64,000 bases of DNA from assembly GCF_029269825.1 (NCBI RefSeq), contig NZ_JARJHU010000003.1:906002-970001 (forward strand), given 5' to 3'. Below the pieces are notes generated by a model, which ran no database searches, was not told the origin of the DNA, and saw only the letters and a list, made by a program, of their open reading frames with translations. The first letter of the stretch is position 1. Each line of letters opens with the position of its first letter. The stretch is from Pedobacter sp. JY14-1 (GTDB lineage Bacteria > Bacteroidota > Bacteroidia > Sphingobacteriales > Sphingobacteriaceae). Below are positions 17,287 to 26,501 of this stretch, piece after piece. Position numbers and translations under genes: made by a program.

Positions 17287-18873
17287 TCACGGGACCTCCT
17301 TCAGATCCGCTTTGTTGATCCAACCTTTGGTGACTTCACCATCATTGTTCGTATGGGTTACATAGATGAAATTGTTCTGTTCGTCCACAACTGAAAAACC
17401 GTTGCTCGTCCAGAGCCCCAATACACCCTTTCGCGGTTTCGACGGGTCGGGGGCCTCATAAAAGTAAAGAATCCCTTTCGGCACCAGGTATCTTTTTCCT
17501 TCACTCGTCAGTACTACTTCACGGCTTTTTTCCTTCGTCGCGGTATTGGTTGTTGCCGGAGGCGGCGGAATAACCGGTTTTGCTGTGCTGACGGCCGCAG
17601 TTTGACGCTCATATTCTTTTTGAAGACTATCCACTTCTGTATTTTCTTTCAATACCGCCGTATCCGTAATGATCGGTTTGATTGCATTTGCCGTATCAGG
17701 CTCCGGTTCAGGCATTGTTTCTGCTGTTGTGTCCTGGCCGGCAGCCGACAAGCTATCTGTGTAAGCAGTCAGCTGTCGTTTGTCCATGTCAGACCTGTAA
17801 ATGGAGTAACCTGCAAAAAGGCTTAAAACGACCAGGGCCAGGATCATTACAAAAAAGATTGGTCTCGACACTTTCACTATGCCGCCTTCCGGCTCTGCAG
17901 GTAGCGTGGCACCTGTCTCCCTGTCTGCAGTTACGATCTGCTCCAGCACCGCTACCTTTTTTTCGGCCTCCATATTATTTCTTTGAATGGCTTCCTGCAG
18001 GGCCATTCCATTTGCATAACGCTTCTCCGGTTGTTTCTCCAGGCACCGGCTGATCAGCGCCAGCAGCCAGCCAGGTACTTTCATCTCCTGTTGTTTCTGT
18101 GTGTCTGTCCAGGATTCGGGTAAATGTACTCTTCTCAACTGCATCAGGTCTGGCAGCGGTTTTTCCATGTGTGCCAGCATTACCGTGTTCCTGGAAGTCT
18201 CGCCCTTCCCCGTCTGCGGAAAAGGTACAGTACCGGCGAGCAGCTCATATAAGATCACCCCGTAACTATAGATGTCTGTCTGGAAAAACATTTCACCGTC
18301 GTGCTGTTCGGGAGCCATAAATTCCACTGCCCCGGCATGGCGAATGCTGCTCCTGCGTTGTTCATCAGACATCACGGCCAGACCGAAGTCAAACAGGATA
18401 TAGTTGCCGGTAGCCGTATTGAATTTCACATTATTGCTTTTGATGTCCCCGTGCTTCACGCCCACGCTGTGACAATGCGCCAGGGCATTTGCCAGCTGTT
18501 CCGCAAGCTTTATGGTCTCCCGTATGGTAAATACAGGATCATGAGGTGCTTTCAGTAACTCTTCCAGGTCGGGCCCCTCAATATATTCCATCTCGATAAA
18601 AGGAAAGGACCCGCTTTCGGTAAGTCCCGAATTAAGGATTTTTACCACATTTGGACAAGGATTTTCATTGACCTTCTTTAGTTTTTCCACTTCATTCCTG
18701 AAGTTCCTGAAATTTCTGTCGTCAGCATTTTCAGTATGGATTGGTGTAGGTAATATCTTTACCGCAGTAAAGATTGCACCCATTCTTTTTCCTTTATATA
18801 CTGAACCCTGACCGCCCGTACGCAGGGCGCCCATGTTTTCCAGTCCTTCTGCTATGGTAAATACTTTACTCAT
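17287..18873 (-). CDS. Membrane-anchored Ser/Thr protein kinase with C-terminal SH3-like domain
   Basis: 528 residues. Kinase domain at 1-305: glycine loop RTGGQGSVYKGKR, ATP lysine K39 (AVKIL), catalytic loop HGDIKSNNV (Asp143), DFG at 162-164, APE at 187-189. HRD is HGD, so it is a non-RD kinase, which as a rule does not need activation-loop phosphorylation; all catalytic residues remain. One transmembrane helix at about 335-360 (FFVMILALVVLSLFAGYSIY) is followed by a Pro/Thr/Glu-rich linker and an outside domain (about 455-528) with an SH3-like strand pattern (GKRYLVPKGILYFYEAPD, GWINKADLKEV), which could bind cell wall. Last gene of a seven-gene operon with a phosphatase, FHA proteins and a SEDS-PBP fusion; 18 bases separate it from its paralogue upstream. 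Confidence 0.9.
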   Translation of the reverse strand: MSKVFTIAEGLENMGALRTGGQGSVYKGKRMGAIFTAVKILPTPIHTENADDRNFRNFRNEVEKLKKVNENPCPNVVKILNSGLTESGSFPFIEMEYIEGPDLEELLKAPHDPVFTIRETIKLAEQLANALAHCHSVGVKHGDIKSNNVKFNTATGNYILFDFGLAVMSDEQRRSSIRHAGAVEFMAPEQHDGEMFFQTDIYSYGVILYELLAGTVPFPQTGKGETSRNTVMLAHMEKPLPDLMQLRRVHLPESWTDTQKQQEMKVPGWLLALISRCLEKQPEKRYANGMALQEAIQRNNMEAEKKVAVLEQIVTADRETGATLPAEPEGGIVKVSRPIFFVMILALVVLSLFAGYSIYRSDMDKRQLTAYTDSLSAAGQDTTAETMPEPEPDTANAIKPIITDTAVLKENTEVDSLQKEYERQTAAVSTAKPVIPPPPATTNTATKEKSREVVLTSEGKRYLVPKGILYFYEAPDPSKPRKGVLGLWTSNGFSVVDEQNNFIYVTHTNNDGEVTKGWINKADLKEVP

Positions 18874-18891
18874 ATCTGTCGCTAGTTAATA

Positions 18892-20181
18892 TCAAAAATA
18901 AGGTACATCGTTCACTATTCCATCTTTTGTTTTCTGCAGATTGACAGTCCCCGGCTTTTTCTTCACACTATCTCTTTTTACCGCGCTCCCGGCCCTTTTA
19001 ACCGTATCCGCAGCAGGCTTTTCAGTGCCTGGTATACCAGTGGAGGTGGCTTGCACACCTGTGCTGTCTTTTCCGGTTCCGGAATTGCCTTGCCTGTAGT
19101 CACCCAGGAGGGCATTTACGCCAAAGATACTCAGGGCCAGTAATATCAGGACCATTATTCCGAATACCCACTTCAGCTTCTCAAGTGAACGGTATTTTTT
19201 CAGTTCTCCCAGTAAAAGTTCGTTCTCAGTCTTATAACCGCTCAATACCTCCAGATAACGTTCTGTATTGTTGCTGGCTTCAATGCCGCTGCATACGGCC
19301 TCATGCAGTTCCATCCCATCTGCAAACCTCCGTTCCGGCTGTTTTTCCAGGCACCGGTCAATTACCGCCAGCAACCATTCGGGAATTTGCTGTTCATGCG
19401 CTTTTTTGTCTTCCGGCCAGTCTTCCGGTATGCGGACACTCCGCAGTCCCCCCAGATCGGGGACTTGCTTTTCCAGGTGTGCCAGCATGACCATATTTCT
19501 TGACGATTCATTTCTGTTCATCAACGGAAAAGGCACCGTGCCTGTCAGCACCTCATACAACACCACACCATAACTATATACATCGCTTTCCAGGAGCATC
19601 TTCCCGTCGTATTGTTCCGGAGCCATAAATTCCACCGCACCAGCATTGCGCAGGCTGCTGCGGCGCTGTTCGTCCGACATGACCGCCAATCCGAAATCCA
19701 GCAGCATATAATTGCCTGTTTCCGTATTGAACTTTACATTATTGCTCTTAATGTCCCCGTGTTTTACACCTACCCGGTGGCAGTGGGCAAGCGCCGCAGC
19801 CAGCTGTTCCGCCAGCTTCATCACTTCTCTGATCGTAAATACGGGATTATGCGGAGGCCGCAGCAAATCTTCCAGGTCGGGGCCTTCAATATATTCCATC
19901 TCAATGAATGGCAATGACCCGCTTTCAGTTAACCCTGAATTGAGTATCTTTACCACGTGAGGGGAGGGGTTTTCATTCACCTTTTTCAGCTTGTCCACCT
20001 CATTCTGGAAATCTCGGAAATTCCTGTCGTCTTTATTTTCCGTATAGATCGGTGTCGGCAGCAGCTTCACCGCCGTCATTACGGGTGCCATGCGTTTGCC
20101 CTTATACACAGAGCCCTGTCCGCCTGTGCGTATCGCCCCCATATTCTCCAGGCCCTCGGTTATGGTAAATACCTTTGCCAT
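18892..20181 (-). CDS. Membrane-anchored Ser/Thr protein kinase (paralogue)
   Basis: 429 residues. The kinase domain is a close paralogue of the next gene downstream: RTGGQGSVYKGKR glycine loop, AVKLL lysine, HGDIKSNNV catalytic loop, LLDFGLAV, VEFMAPEQYDG. Also a non-RD (HGD) kinase with intact catalytic residues. A single transmembrane helix (WVFGIMVLILLALSIFGVNALL, about 350) is followed only by a short Gly/Thr/Lys-rich tail of about 60 residues, so unlike its paralogue it has no folded outside domain. Its ATG overlaps the FHA gene's stop by one base (TAATG), which implies translational coupling. Tandem duplication with divergence of the extracytoplasmic part is the simplest reading. Confidence 0.9.
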   Translation of the reverse strand: MAKVFTITEGLENMGAIRTGGQGSVYKGKRMAPVMTAVKLLPTPIYTENKDDRNFRDFQNEVDKLKKVNENPSPHVVKILNSGLTESGSLPFIEMEYIEGPDLEDLLRPPHNPVFTIREVMKLAEQLAAALAHCHRVGVKHGDIKSNNVKFNTETGNYMLLDFGLAVMSDEQRRSSLRNAGAVEFMAPEQYDGKMLLESDVYSYGVVLYEVLTGTVPFPLMNRNESSRNMVMLAHLEKQVPDLGGLRSVRIPEDWPEDKKAHEQQIPEWLLAVIDRCLEKQPERRFADGMELHEAVCSGIEASNNTERYLEVLSGYKTENELLLGELKKYRSLEKLKWVFGIMVLILLALSIFGVNALLGDYRQGNSGTGKDSTGVQATSTGIPGTEKPAADTVKRAGSAVKRDSVKKKPGTVNLQKTKDGIVNDVPYF

Positions 20182-20966
20182 TAACTCATCTGATAACTAA
20201 ACTCCAATATTGCAGACTCACCAAGAACAATCTGGTCGCCTTCCTGCAGCACATGCCCAAACTCGGTGAAGGTCAGCTTTACGGTATTGTGTCCGTCAGC
20301 CGGTTTCACCTTTACCTTGTTCCTTGGGGGGATACCCCCTTCATCTGCAAAGAGCATAAATACGTAGTCGTTTTTATTCCATTCTATATGGGCATGCTGC
20401 CTGCTGATGTATTTGTTCCCGGCATTGCTGCTTGAGTCTGGAAAAGCGATCGTATTTTCGCGTACGAATCCCTCGTTGTCCCTGGTCTCCCGACCCCGTC
20501 CGATATTGATCCGTCCTTCGCCTGCATGGATCCTGTACACCTCCTGTTCCGCCTCTCCGTTTATCACCCTGATGTAAGCCGCATCCGAGCGTTGGACCAC
20601 CACATGCTCAGGAACCTTTACCACAAGCGCAACATCCATACGTTCCGTCTTCGCACTGCCTTCCGGGAGTTCTTCTGTAAAGTGGATTTCCAGTAACCAT
20701 TTGGATGGCAGGTCAATTGCAAAATCATCTGCGATCCGCTGTACCTCATTCTTGAAACGCTCCTCATCCTCAAAGAATACCGCAGAGTCATACAGGAACC
20801 TTTCCTCAGGGGGGCAGGCGATATAAAGTTCCAGCCCACGGATATGCCGGCCCTCGCCGCCTTCCATTTTCTGCAGTTCCTGCCTGATAAACAGGAGCAA
20901 GGCTTCCCTTACCGTTTTTACATCCTGCGGCCTTTCCGGCGTATTCTTCTTAAAAAAGCTAAACAT
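20181..20966 (-). CDS. FHA domain protein
   Basis: 261 residues. C-terminal forkhead-associated domain at about 150-258: INIGRGRE (conserved Arg), NKYISRQHAHIEWN (Ser-Arg-x-His) and LQEGDQIVLGESAILEF, the pattern that binds phosphothreonine. The N-terminal 115 residues form an alpha/beta region (VREALLLFIRQELQKME, then GLELYIACPPEE, then FKNEVQRIADDF, then WLLEIHFTEELP) whose order resembles the N-terminal domain of mycobacterial FhaA; this resemblance is my inference. Probably a reader of phosphorylation by the two kinases encoded downstream. Its start lies one base after the SEDS-PBP stop and its stop overlaps the kinase start. Confidence 0.85.
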   Translation of the reverse strand: MFSFFKKNTPERPQDVKTVREALLLFIRQELQKMEGGEGRHIRGLELYIACPPEERFLYDSAVFFEDEERFKNEVQRIADDFAIDLPSKWLLEIHFTEELPEGSAKTERMDVALVVKVPEHVVVQRSDAAYIRVINGEAEQEVYRIHAGEGRINIGRGRETRDNEGFVRENTIAFPDSSSNAGNKYISRQHAHIEWNKNDYVFMLFADEGGIPPRNKVKVKPADGHNTVKLTFTEFGHVLQEGDQIVLGESAILEFSYQMS

Positions 20967-20967
20967 A

Positions 20968-23900
20968 TCAAAACTGTATTTGCGTTTTAGTTTTCAGGCT
21001 GTCCGTTTTCTTTGCCTGTTTAAAATCCCGGATATAACCCAGTTTCAGCAATGCGGGGATCACGTGCTGCCCTGCAGCCAGTACTGCCTTACTCGATCCC
21101 CTGGTCGACTCGATCCGGATGCAGGTCACAATATGTCCGCCGCCCGTCTTTTTCGGGACGAAGAAAACATACCAGCCATCATTGATCTGCTCCTGTTTCC
21201 ATATTCTCTCCGGCGTACCGGTTTTCCCGGCCACCGTCAGTTTCAGCGTCCATACTTTCCCCGCACTTTGCTTCAGCATATAATCCGTCATCAGCGCTGC
21301 GTATCCCGGTTGATCAGCCAGTTTTATGCCATTTTTCACGGAGGTCAGCGAATCATTTACTTTCAGGACGAAGCGGTTGGTCATCAGCGTGCCTCCGTTG
21401 GCGATCCCGGAAGCCATCCTGGCCACCGCTGCAGGTGTAGCGATCAGTTCTCCCTGGCCCCAGGACATGCCCGAGATGCCTTTGGCCCGCGTCCGTTTGA
21501 TGTTTGACGGGTCATAACGTGGCTTCGTATTAAATTCTGTCCGTTCCCAGAGCGCATGCCATTTCTGCTGTTGCTCCGGTGTAACCTTGCCTGGTTCGTA
21601 GTAATAACCGCCGACACCATGCAGGAACATACCAGTCTTCTGATAAAGTTCCGTCATCTTATCCTGCAGATGTTCTTCATTTGCCAGTTTAATAAAATAG
21701 ACGTTGTTTGATTTTACCACGGCCTTTTCCAGTGTAATGACACCGGTTTCATCCGGTTCAATTCCCTTTGTCCGGATCCTTTCGCCCATACTTACCGTAA
21801 ACTTACGGTCAGCGGCCGCCATGCCCAGTTTATTGAAGGCTGCCATGGCCGTAACGAGCTTTGCCGTAGAACCCGGCTGCGTAGCGGTAGTAAAACCCAG
21901 GTCCGCTGTCGTATACCAGCCCGCCAGCCTGTTCTGTTCTGCAGTGGTCATGGTCAGCAGTTCCCAGTCTTTCACCGGCGGCAGGGGGTACACCGCCGAA
22001 GCCAGGACATCGCCCGTATTGTCTTCCATGACGACTACCGAAACCCGGCTTTTCTTCAGCGAGTCATCTGCGGCCAGTGCATGCTGAATGGTTGCCTGCA
22101 GGCGTGCATCAATGGTGAGCTGGACATCTCTGTTACGTTTCTTGAATGCTGCCACTTCCCCGCTGTTGATTCCCGCCAGCAGGAGTGGAGCGAGGGCCGA
22201 ATAATCTCTCTTGCTTACCGTCATTTCTTTAATACCCCTAGGCAGGAAACGGTCTTCCTGATAATGGCTTGCCCTGGTAGTAAAGGATATTGCCGGTGTG
22301 TGGAAACCCCGCAGCTCAGCTGCATGTTCGTATTCCGCAAAATAGCCGTTCGTGCTGCCATTGAACACGCCTGTATTCACATCGCCGGTCCAGAAGAAAG
22401 TCTGTTCCTCAAAAGGATAATACCTGTCCACGCGTTTGTGGATGGCCGAATCCAGGTTATACCGGATCCCTGCTGCCTGAAGTGTCTTTACCTGTCCGCG
22501 AACAAAGGCAGGATTGCTGGTTGCCAGTACGCGCCCTTTGCGGTCGTAAAGCTGACCGGCCTCCAGCTTATTCATCAGTATCGAAATCCTGGGGTTATAG
22601 CTGAACATGCGCAAGCCACTACGGTCAGCTACCAGGGCCGGCCGTACCACCCATTTCCGGTTTTCCGTAGCGTATCTCGATACCGTAAAGCAAAGCAGCC
22701 CTACGGCCACGGTAGCGGAAAGCAGTGCAGGCACCAGGTTCTTGTCCTGCTGTGCAGTAATGAACTCCATCTGTACCGGTGTGCCGCGGATCCGGGATAC
22801 CGAAAGCAGGATGCCCGCAGCCAGCATGTTGGCAATGAGCGACGACCCTCCGTAACTGATAAAGGGCAGAGCTACACCCGACAGGGGAAGGGCACCGGTA
22901 GATCCGCCGGCGATCAGTACAAACTGTGTAAACAGACTGATTCCTATGCCCGCGCATAAATAAAATAAAAAAGGTGTACCTGTTTTCCTCCCGATCACAA
23001 TGGACCGGTTCAGAAAGATGAGAAAGAGAATAAATACAGAAGCGATACCTGTCCAACCAAATTCCTCACCGATAGCAGGCAGGATCATATCGGTATGTGC
23101 TTCCGGTATATTTTTAGCAAATCCCTCACCCACACCCTGACCGTTCAGGCCGCCCCCGGCCATTGCCCAGATGCCGTTAGCTACCTGGTCTCCACCGTAG
23201 ACCTCGTTGTTCCAGGGATCCTGCCAGATCGACTTTCGTTCGGTCAGACGGTTCACCGGACCGGGGATCAGTTTGTCGAGGTAAGGCACCTGGTCAATCA
23301 GGAGAAAACCTGCCATGACCATCGTGACCATGATTGCCGACTCACTCGTGCGCTTCTGGACAAATACCATGATCAGGGTCAGCAATACAGCTGTCAGCAG
23401 GCTCGCGATCCAGATGTTCAGGAACCATACCGTCAGCACGTAGGCCAGGACAGCGACGACCATCATCATGAAATCGCCCCTAGAGAAGGAAAACAGGATA
23501 ATAAAGGTAAAGCAGACCACCATTGCCGGGCCAAGGTCGCCCAGTGCCAGGTAAAGCAATATGGCGAACAACATGGCCACCAAAGCGAAGGAAAAGAAAT
23601 ACCAACGCTTCTGCCAGCTCAGGTATTCGGAAATGAAACGCTCGTTTGCGGAAAAGAAACCCGCCAGAAAAAGGATGATCGCATATTTTACAATTTCGCT
23701 GGGTTGCACCCCGAAAAGATTGACCTTCACGCCACTGCCTTCCGGACCATGTCCGAACATGACGGTCAGCGAGAGCAGGGCCAGTGCAGCAAGTGCCCAT
23801 TGCCAGCCATTGGCTTTACCGCTGTTGCGACCAAGGACCAACATGCGGTAAAACCTCGAATCCACCGTCAGCTTACGGAAATTGACCAGGAGCATGAGCA

Positions 23901-24963
23901 CGATACCCAGCAGCCCCATGCCGAAGAAGATCAGGGTATCTTTTGCCAGGAAGCGGTCGCGGAGCGGGTCCTGGAGGCTGAGCAAGGTAATGACCGAAAG
24001 TCCTGTCATCAGCATCACCACCGGGAGGATAAGCCGGTCCGATTCCCGGAACCGGTAGCGTAAAAATAAGTTCAGCAGCAGGAAACCACCCAGGAAACCA
24101 CCTGTAACGATCCAGTACCACTTCCTGAAGTCTTCCGGCGTACGTACGATCAGCGATTTTTCCTTTTTCAGGATCTTAAAGTCGCGGGCAGAGAACAGGC
24201 GGATGGTATGCGGACTCTGGTGAAAGGTAAATACAGCATCTTCATCCAGCGCCTGCACTCCCTGCGAACGGCCGAACTGAAAGCCCGGTTGCAAAGGCAA
24301 CACATTATAAGCCTTACCTTCCTGCAGGTTCCGGAAACCAAAACGCCCCGAGGCATCTGTACGGGCATAAGCAGTCACGCCGATATTTCTGGTGCCTTCC
24401 TCATCGCTCACAAAGCTGCTGTCCTGAGGCAACACCATCTGCAGTTTCACCAGCACGCCAGCCACGGGGTGGTCGAGCGAATCCAGTATGTATCCACCCA
24501 GGCTGTATGGGCCGCTGTGCAGATCGGTAAATGCCGGCAGGCGGGGAGGGTGTTTTCTTTCCTGTTCGAAACGCAGGGAGTCTGCGCCGGTATAACCCAG
24601 CAGCGCCCTCGAATCCATCACCCTTTTCTTAAAATTCTTTCCGCCTTTGATGAAGGCCTCGTCCGCGTTGACAAAGAAACGGCGTTTGTTCAACTCACCC
24701 ACATTGTCCAGTGGTTCAGGAAGTGATGCCGCTGCACGCGTAACGATCTCACCGATCAGGGCGATATCCCTTTTGTCCTCAAAGTAATAACCTTTCTCCA
24801 GTAACTGTACGATTCTTTTGCCCGGTTCTTTGTCGTTCAGGTTCATTATTGTACCATTTGACAGGCGCTCCTGTACATTCGCAAAACCCGGTTGCAGATT
24901 TCCGTACAGCGTGATGAAGAAACCTCCGAGAATGATGAAAATGACCAGGAATAAAAAGCGCAT
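20968..24963 (-). CDS. SEDS (FtsW/RodA) glycosyltransferase fused to a class B penicillin-binding transpeptidase
   Basis: 1331 residues. N-terminal membrane helix; about 150-255 a carboxypeptidase-regulatory/CnaB-like beta domain (GGYILDSLDHPVAGVLVKLQ). Residues 285-725 are a SEDS polytopic domain with QPSEIVKYAIILF, LGDLGPAMVV, PEAHTDMILPAIGEEFG (Asp625, the presumed polymerase acid) and LPFISYGGSS. Residues 790-1315 are a class B PBP: GQLYDRKGRVLATS, then S1032-T-A-K1035, S1085-N-N and K1247-T-G, so all three transpeptidase motifs are present. One chain therefore should both polymerise and cross-link peptidoglycan, which in most bacteria needs two proteins (RodA-PBP2 or FtsW-FtsI). The ORF is unbroken and the junction is in-frame over coding-like sequence, so it is not an artefact of a lost stop. 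It is tightly placed between a PP2C phosphatase (1-base gap) and an FHA gene (1-base gap). Confidence 0.93.
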   Translation of the reverse strand: MRFLFLVIFIILGGFFITLYGNLQPGFANVQERLSNGTIMNLNDKEPGKRIVQLLEKGYYFEDKRDIALIGEIVTRAAASLPEPLDNVGELNKRRFFVNADEAFIKGGKNFKKRVMDSRALLGYTGADSLRFEQERKHPPRLPAFTDLHSGPYSLGGYILDSLDHPVAGVLVKLQMVLPQDSSFVSDEEGTRNIGVTAYARTDASGRFGFRNLQEGKAYNVLPLQPGFQFGRSQGVQALDEDAVFTFHQSPHTIRLFSARDFKILKKEKSLIVRTPEDFRKWYWIVTGGFLGGFLLLNLFLRYRFRESDRLILPVVMLMTGLSVITLLSLQDPLRDRFLAKDTLIFFGMGLLGIVLMLLVNFRKLTVDSRFYRMLVLGRNSGKANGWQWALAALALLSLTVMFGHGPEGSGVKVNLFGVQPSEIVKYAIILFLAGFFSANERFISEYLSWQKRWYFFSFALVAMLFAILLYLALGDLGPAMVVCFTFIILFSFSRGDFMMMVVAVLAYVLTVWFLNIWIASLLTAVLLTLIMVFVQKRTSESAIMVTMVMAGFLLIDQVPYLDKLIPGPVNRLTERKSIWQDPWNNEVYGGDQVANGIWAMAGGGLNGQGVGEGFAKNIPEAHTDMILPAIGEEFGWTGIASVFILFLIFLNRSIVIGRKTGTPFLFYLCAGIGISLFTQFVLIAGGSTGALPLSGVALPFISYGGSSLIANMLAAGILLSVSRIRGTPVQMEFITAQQDKNLVPALLSATVAVGLLCFTVSRYATENRKWVVRPALVADRSGLRMFSYNPRISILMNKLEAGQLYDRKGRVLATSNPAFVRGQVKTLQAAGIRYNLDSAIHKRVDRYYPFEEQTFFWTGDVNTGVFNGSTNGYFAEYEHAAELRGFHTPAISFTTRASHYQEDRFLPRGIKEMTVSKRDYSALAPLLLAGINSGEVAAFKKRNRDVQLTIDARLQATIQHALAADDSLKKSRVSVVVMEDNTGDVLASAVYPLPPVKDWELLTMTTAEQNRLAGWYTTADLGFTTATQPGSTAKLVTAMAAFNKLGMAAADRKFTVSMGERIRTKGIEPDETGVITLEKAVVKSNNVYFIKLANEEHLQDKMTELYQKTGMFLHGVGGYYYEPGKVTPEQQQKWHALWERTEFNTKPRYDPSNIKRTRAKGISGMSWGQGELIATPAAVARMASGIANGGTLMTNRFVLKVNDSLTSVKNGIKLADQPGYAALMTDYMLKQSAGKVWTLKLTVAGKTGTPERIWKQEQINDGWYVFFVPKKTGGGHIVTCIRIESTRGSSKAVLAAGQHVIPALLKLGYIRDFKQAKKTDSLKTKTQIQF

Positions 24964-24964
24964 A

Positions 24965-26407
24965 TCAAGGGGTTACAGTGACAGGTAATGAATCAGTTTT
25001 AAAGGTACTCTTCGGCAGCTTGCCGCTCACATACCGGCCCTGCGGAAAATGGTAGACAATCTCCATCGCGTTCGGGCAATTGACAAAACGCACATTTTTC
25101 AATATGACCGCATTGTTCTGCGAGGCAATGGCTGTAGGGAAATCCTCAAAGGTCAGGTTCTCCAGCTGCAGATGCTGGTTGGAAGGCAACACCTCTATCG
25201 GCACTTCGTTAAAGCTGGTATCCCGCTTTAGGGTGATGCCTTTTTCCGCGATTAGGTATACCGTATCGCCCCTGAAGCGCAGCGGTTCAGTGATCAGTAT
25301 GGGCGACTGAAACAAGGAATCTGTCAGCACCAGGATCTTTCCTGTCATGCGGTTCAGGGTATCCTGCAGTTTCTTCTCCTGTGGATTGCGGGGCGGCTTG
25401 ATCTGGCTCAGCCGCTGGCTGCTGAGTGCCTTGCGTTCATTGCTGCGGTTCCGCCAGAGCAGGTATGCATTTGCCCCGAGCAAGGCCAGGCAAATGACAA
25501 CCAGCAGGGTTATTGTTCCCTTTTTGCCTTTGTCATGATTCGCGGGATGATTGTTTCCTGTAATTGCGGGCTGCACCGCTTCTTTTTCCGGGACCTGGCT
25601 TGCCGCAGGCTTTCGTGTCAATCTTGTCTTTGGTTTTTCCGGTTTATGCAGCGCCGATTTCCTGTCATTTTCTATCAGTACTACCGTAATGTTGTCCAGC
25701 CCGCCATTGGCGTTGGCCATCTCTGTCAGTTTCAATGCCTTTTCCTGCAGCGAAGCATTGATGGTCATCACCGAAGTGATCTGTTCCCTGTTCACCATAT
25801 CCGACAGGCCATCACTGCAGATCAGCAGTACATCTCCCGGCAAAAAGGGCGACTGTCCCGTTTCAATATAATCGCTTTGCCCTTTGATGTTGGCTCCGAA
25901 ACCCAGCGCCTTATTGATCTCGTTCCGCTTAGGGTGCTTCATCGCCTGCTCTTCCGACAAGCGCCCGCTGTCTTCCATAAAGCCCACAAAGCTCTGGTCC
26001 TTGGTGATCTTTACCAGCGACTGGTCACGCAACAGGTACAGCCGTGTATCACCTACATGGGCATAATGGAACAGGTTACGTTCAGGGTCCGCGACCACCA
26101 GTGTCAGCACACAGGCCATCTTTTCATGTTCCTTTACCAGCTGTTTCTCATTCATGATCTGCTGGTCAGCTGCGATGATCGCCTCACGCATCAGTGCAGG
26201 CAGATCGGCATTGGGCAGGTTCAGGTGCTGCAAAATTGATTTACGGGCAATTGCAGAAGCGATCTCCCCTCCCGAATAGCCACCTACACCGTCGATCACA
26301 CAGCCCATGATCAGTGCTGTGCCTGCAATCTTCTCGGCAATAAAGGCATCTTCGTTATTGTCCCTTACCTTGCCGGTATCTGTGGTGCCAAAGAAATGCT
26401 TATCCAT
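24965..26407 (-). CDS. PP2C-type Ser/Thr phosphatase with transmembrane helix and outside beta domain
   Basis: 480 residues from ATG 26407; an upstream GTG adds 18 residues without phosphatase character. Phosphatase domain at 1-240: GKVRDNNEDAF, VIDGVGGYSGGEIAS (metal Asp39), YAHVGDTRLYLL, LLICSDGLSDMV and GGLDNITVVLIE, all metal-binding Asp kept. A K/P-rich linker leads to one transmembrane helix near 300-322 (GTITLLVVICLALLGANAYLL), then an outside part with repeated beta strands (LQLENLTFEDFPTAI, VILKNVRFVNCPNAMEI), suggestive of a small beta-helix. The same topology as actinobacterial PstP, which reverses PknA/PknB phosphorylation. Its ATG overlaps the stop of the 32-residue ORF upstream by eight bases. 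Confidence 0.88.
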   Translation of the reverse strand: MDKHFFGTTDTGKVRDNNEDAFIAEKIAGTALIMGCVIDGVGGYSGGEIASAIARKSILQHLNLPNADLPALMREAIIAADQQIMNEKQLVKEHEKMACVLTLVVADPERNLFHYAHVGDTRLYLLRDQSLVKITKDQSFVGFMEDSGRLSEEQAMKHPKRNEINKALGFGANIKGQSDYIETGQSPFLPGDVLLICSDGLSDMVNREQITSVMTINASLQEKALKLTEMANANGGLDNITVVLIENDRKSALHKPEKPKTRLTRKPAASQVPEKEAVQPAITGNNHPANHDKGKKGTITLLVVICLALLGANAYLLWRNRSNERKALSSQRLSQIKPPRNPQEKKLQDTLNRMTGKILVLTDSLFQSPILITEPLRFRGDTVYLIAEKGITLKRDTSFNEVPIEVLPSNQHLQLENLTFEDFPTAIASQNNAVILKNVRFVNCPNAMEIVYHFPQGRYVSGKLPKSTFKTDSLPVTVTP

Positions 26408-26498
26408 TCTTACGCGATGAATTTTTAATGTCTGCAAAGTGTGCCAGCAGGAGCAGCACACATAAGATAAATAACGCTGCGGAGAGTAACTGTGACAT
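26400..26498 (-). CDS. Small single-pass membrane protein, 32 residues
   Basis: An ATG at 26498, three bases after the stop of the preceding gene, opens a 32-codon frame (MSQLLSAALFILCVLLLLAH, then FADIKNSSRKNG) ending at TAA 26400-26402. The stop overlaps the phosphatase ATG (AAT GGA TAA against ATG GAT), the arrangement seen for translationally coupled genes. The product would be one hydrophobic helix with a short basic cytosolic tail. No family is recognised. Support is positional and compositional only: tight spacing on both sides, a clean membrane helix, and no reason for such an open frame otherwise. Confidence 0.55.
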   Translation of the reverse strand: MSQLLSAALFILCVLLLLAHFADIKNSSRKNG

Positions 26499-26501
26499 AC
26501 T

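Noticed and set aside
17287..20181. Kinases as pseudokinases because of HGD instead of HRD
   Set aside because: The catalytic Asp, the Asn after it, the ATP lysine, DFG and APE are all present; only the Arg is replaced, as in non-RD kinases.
23095..24063. 322-codon plus-strand open frame inside the SEDS-PBP gene
   Set aside because: Shadow of the 1331-residue gene on the other strand; composition (His, Gln, Asp-rich) is that of antisense of membrane helices, no family motif.
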